64,000 nt of DNA from DAITMV01 sp046318595 (GTDB lineage: Bacteria; Pseudomonadota; Gammaproteobacteria; Burkholderiales; Burkholderiaceae_B). The number at the start of each line of letters is the position of its first letter. Within the stretch, counting starts at the first letter, position 1. Made by a program: the position numbers and the translations under genes. Shown piece after piece: positions 63,732-64,000 of this stretch. Location: the NCBI GenBank assembly GCA_046318595.1, contig JBKCTV010000003.1, positions 1 to 64,000 on the forward strand. Reading direction: 5' to 3'. The notes under the pieces were generated by a model that saw nothing but the letters and a program-made list of their open reading frames with translations, did no database searches and was not told the origin of the DNA.

Positions 63732-64000
63732 ATGAGCCGCTACAAGTCGCTTGCCGAGCTGACCGAGATGCGACGTACATTATTTGCTGAGTCCGTGCGG
63801 CAAAAAGCGCGCGCGGAAGCGGCAACGCGAGCGGCCGAAATCCAGGCTCGCGAGGACGACTTGTTCAGAAAAACGGTAGGCCCGGTGATTCCTTTGCCGG
63901 CATCGACACGCATGGAGCGACGCGCCGCTCCGACCCTGCCCTGGCCACGGCACACCGTCGAAGACGAACGGCGGGTATTGCACGAAAGCCTGTCCGACGA
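63732..64000 (+). CDS. Smr-domain (MutS2-like) protein, N-terminal part
   Basis: The first ~89 codons from ATG 63732; the gene runs past the window end. MSRYKSLAELTEMRR and then a basic, Ala-rich helical region (QKARAEAATRAAEIQAR), followed by DLFRKTVGPVIPL, and VEDERRVLHESLSD at the edge, resemble the linker that precedes the Smr domain in small YdaL/SmrA-type proteins. The Smr nuclease domain itself is not visible. It starts 24 bases after trxB. Confidence 0.65.
   Translation, partial: MSRYKSLAELTEMRRTLFAESVRQKARAEAATRAAEIQAREDDLFRKTVGPVIPLPASTRMERRAAPTLPWPRHTVEDERRVLHESLSD

Overview
The window reads as chromosome of a betaproteobacterium, most likely order Burkholderiales (Burkholderiaceae/Oxalobacteraceae-like). 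This rests on gene order remembered from the group, not on a database search: (i) folD, a FixJ-type regulator and a PAS histidine kinase next to aceE-aceF-lpdA; (ii) trxB, ftsK, lolA, rarA, serS; (iii) a PHP phosphoesterase, yciO-type gene, M50 protease, trpS, dapA, bamC and MBL-fold run; (iv) dapE-prmB; and (v) a FimV-type protein. Base composition is moderately G+C rich, apart from the visibly A+T-rich first 1.8 kb.

Layout. 1-1.9 kb: an ankyrin-repeat gene ending beside a 3' tRNA-Ser remnant and its terminator, which looks like the right edge of a genomic island. 2.0-9.2 kb (minus): a pyruvate dehydrogenase operon followed by rpiA and phoU; aceE is cut by an in-frame TAA into two abutting ORFs. 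9.3-12.3 kb (plus): a divergent two-component system. 12.4-19.1 kb (plus): folD, prlC, mutS and a secreted phosphoesterase. 19-21.3 kb: slyD, a uL16-hydroxylase-type cupin and a small lipoprotein. 21.3-27.7 kb (minus): a seven-gene housekeeping run from the PHP gene to the MBL-fold gene. 27.9-31.7 kb: fumC, a DUF3135 protein, a SIMPL protein and an AI-2E permease. 32-39.7 kb (minus): a complete type I restriction-modification module with a DUF3800 gene inside it and a broken HTH gene at its border. 39.7-49.2 kb: two ABC-F proteins, ldcA, tadA, a corA fragment, dapE, prmB and a FimV-like protein. 49.3-51.5 kb: NYN-domain, GIY-YIG and orphan genes, then tRNA-Ser(CGA). 51.8-56.1 kb: an RND pump and adaptor lying between that tRNA and serS, ending in a second tRNA-like fragment. 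56.2-64 kb: serS, a sugar dehydrogenase relic, DUF1993, rarA, lolA, ftsK, trxB and the start of an Smr-domain gene.

How the genes work together: the 2-9 kb operon feeds acetyl-CoA synthesis and is probably controlled by the divergent sensor/regulator pair. The 21-28 kb run mixes translation, lysine/cell-wall precursor and outer-membrane assembly functions. The accessory parts (ankyrin gene, restriction module, RND pump) sit at tRNA-linked or decayed-gene borders.

The most unusual observation is the split aceE. The break is at the junction between the TPP-binding N-terminal domain and the Pyr/C-terminal domains, every catalytic motif I can find is kept, and the second half has its own ATG directly after the stop. 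This partition resembles the alpha/beta subunits of the heterotetrameric E1 enzymes. I see no CRISPR array, rRNA or intact insertion sequence.
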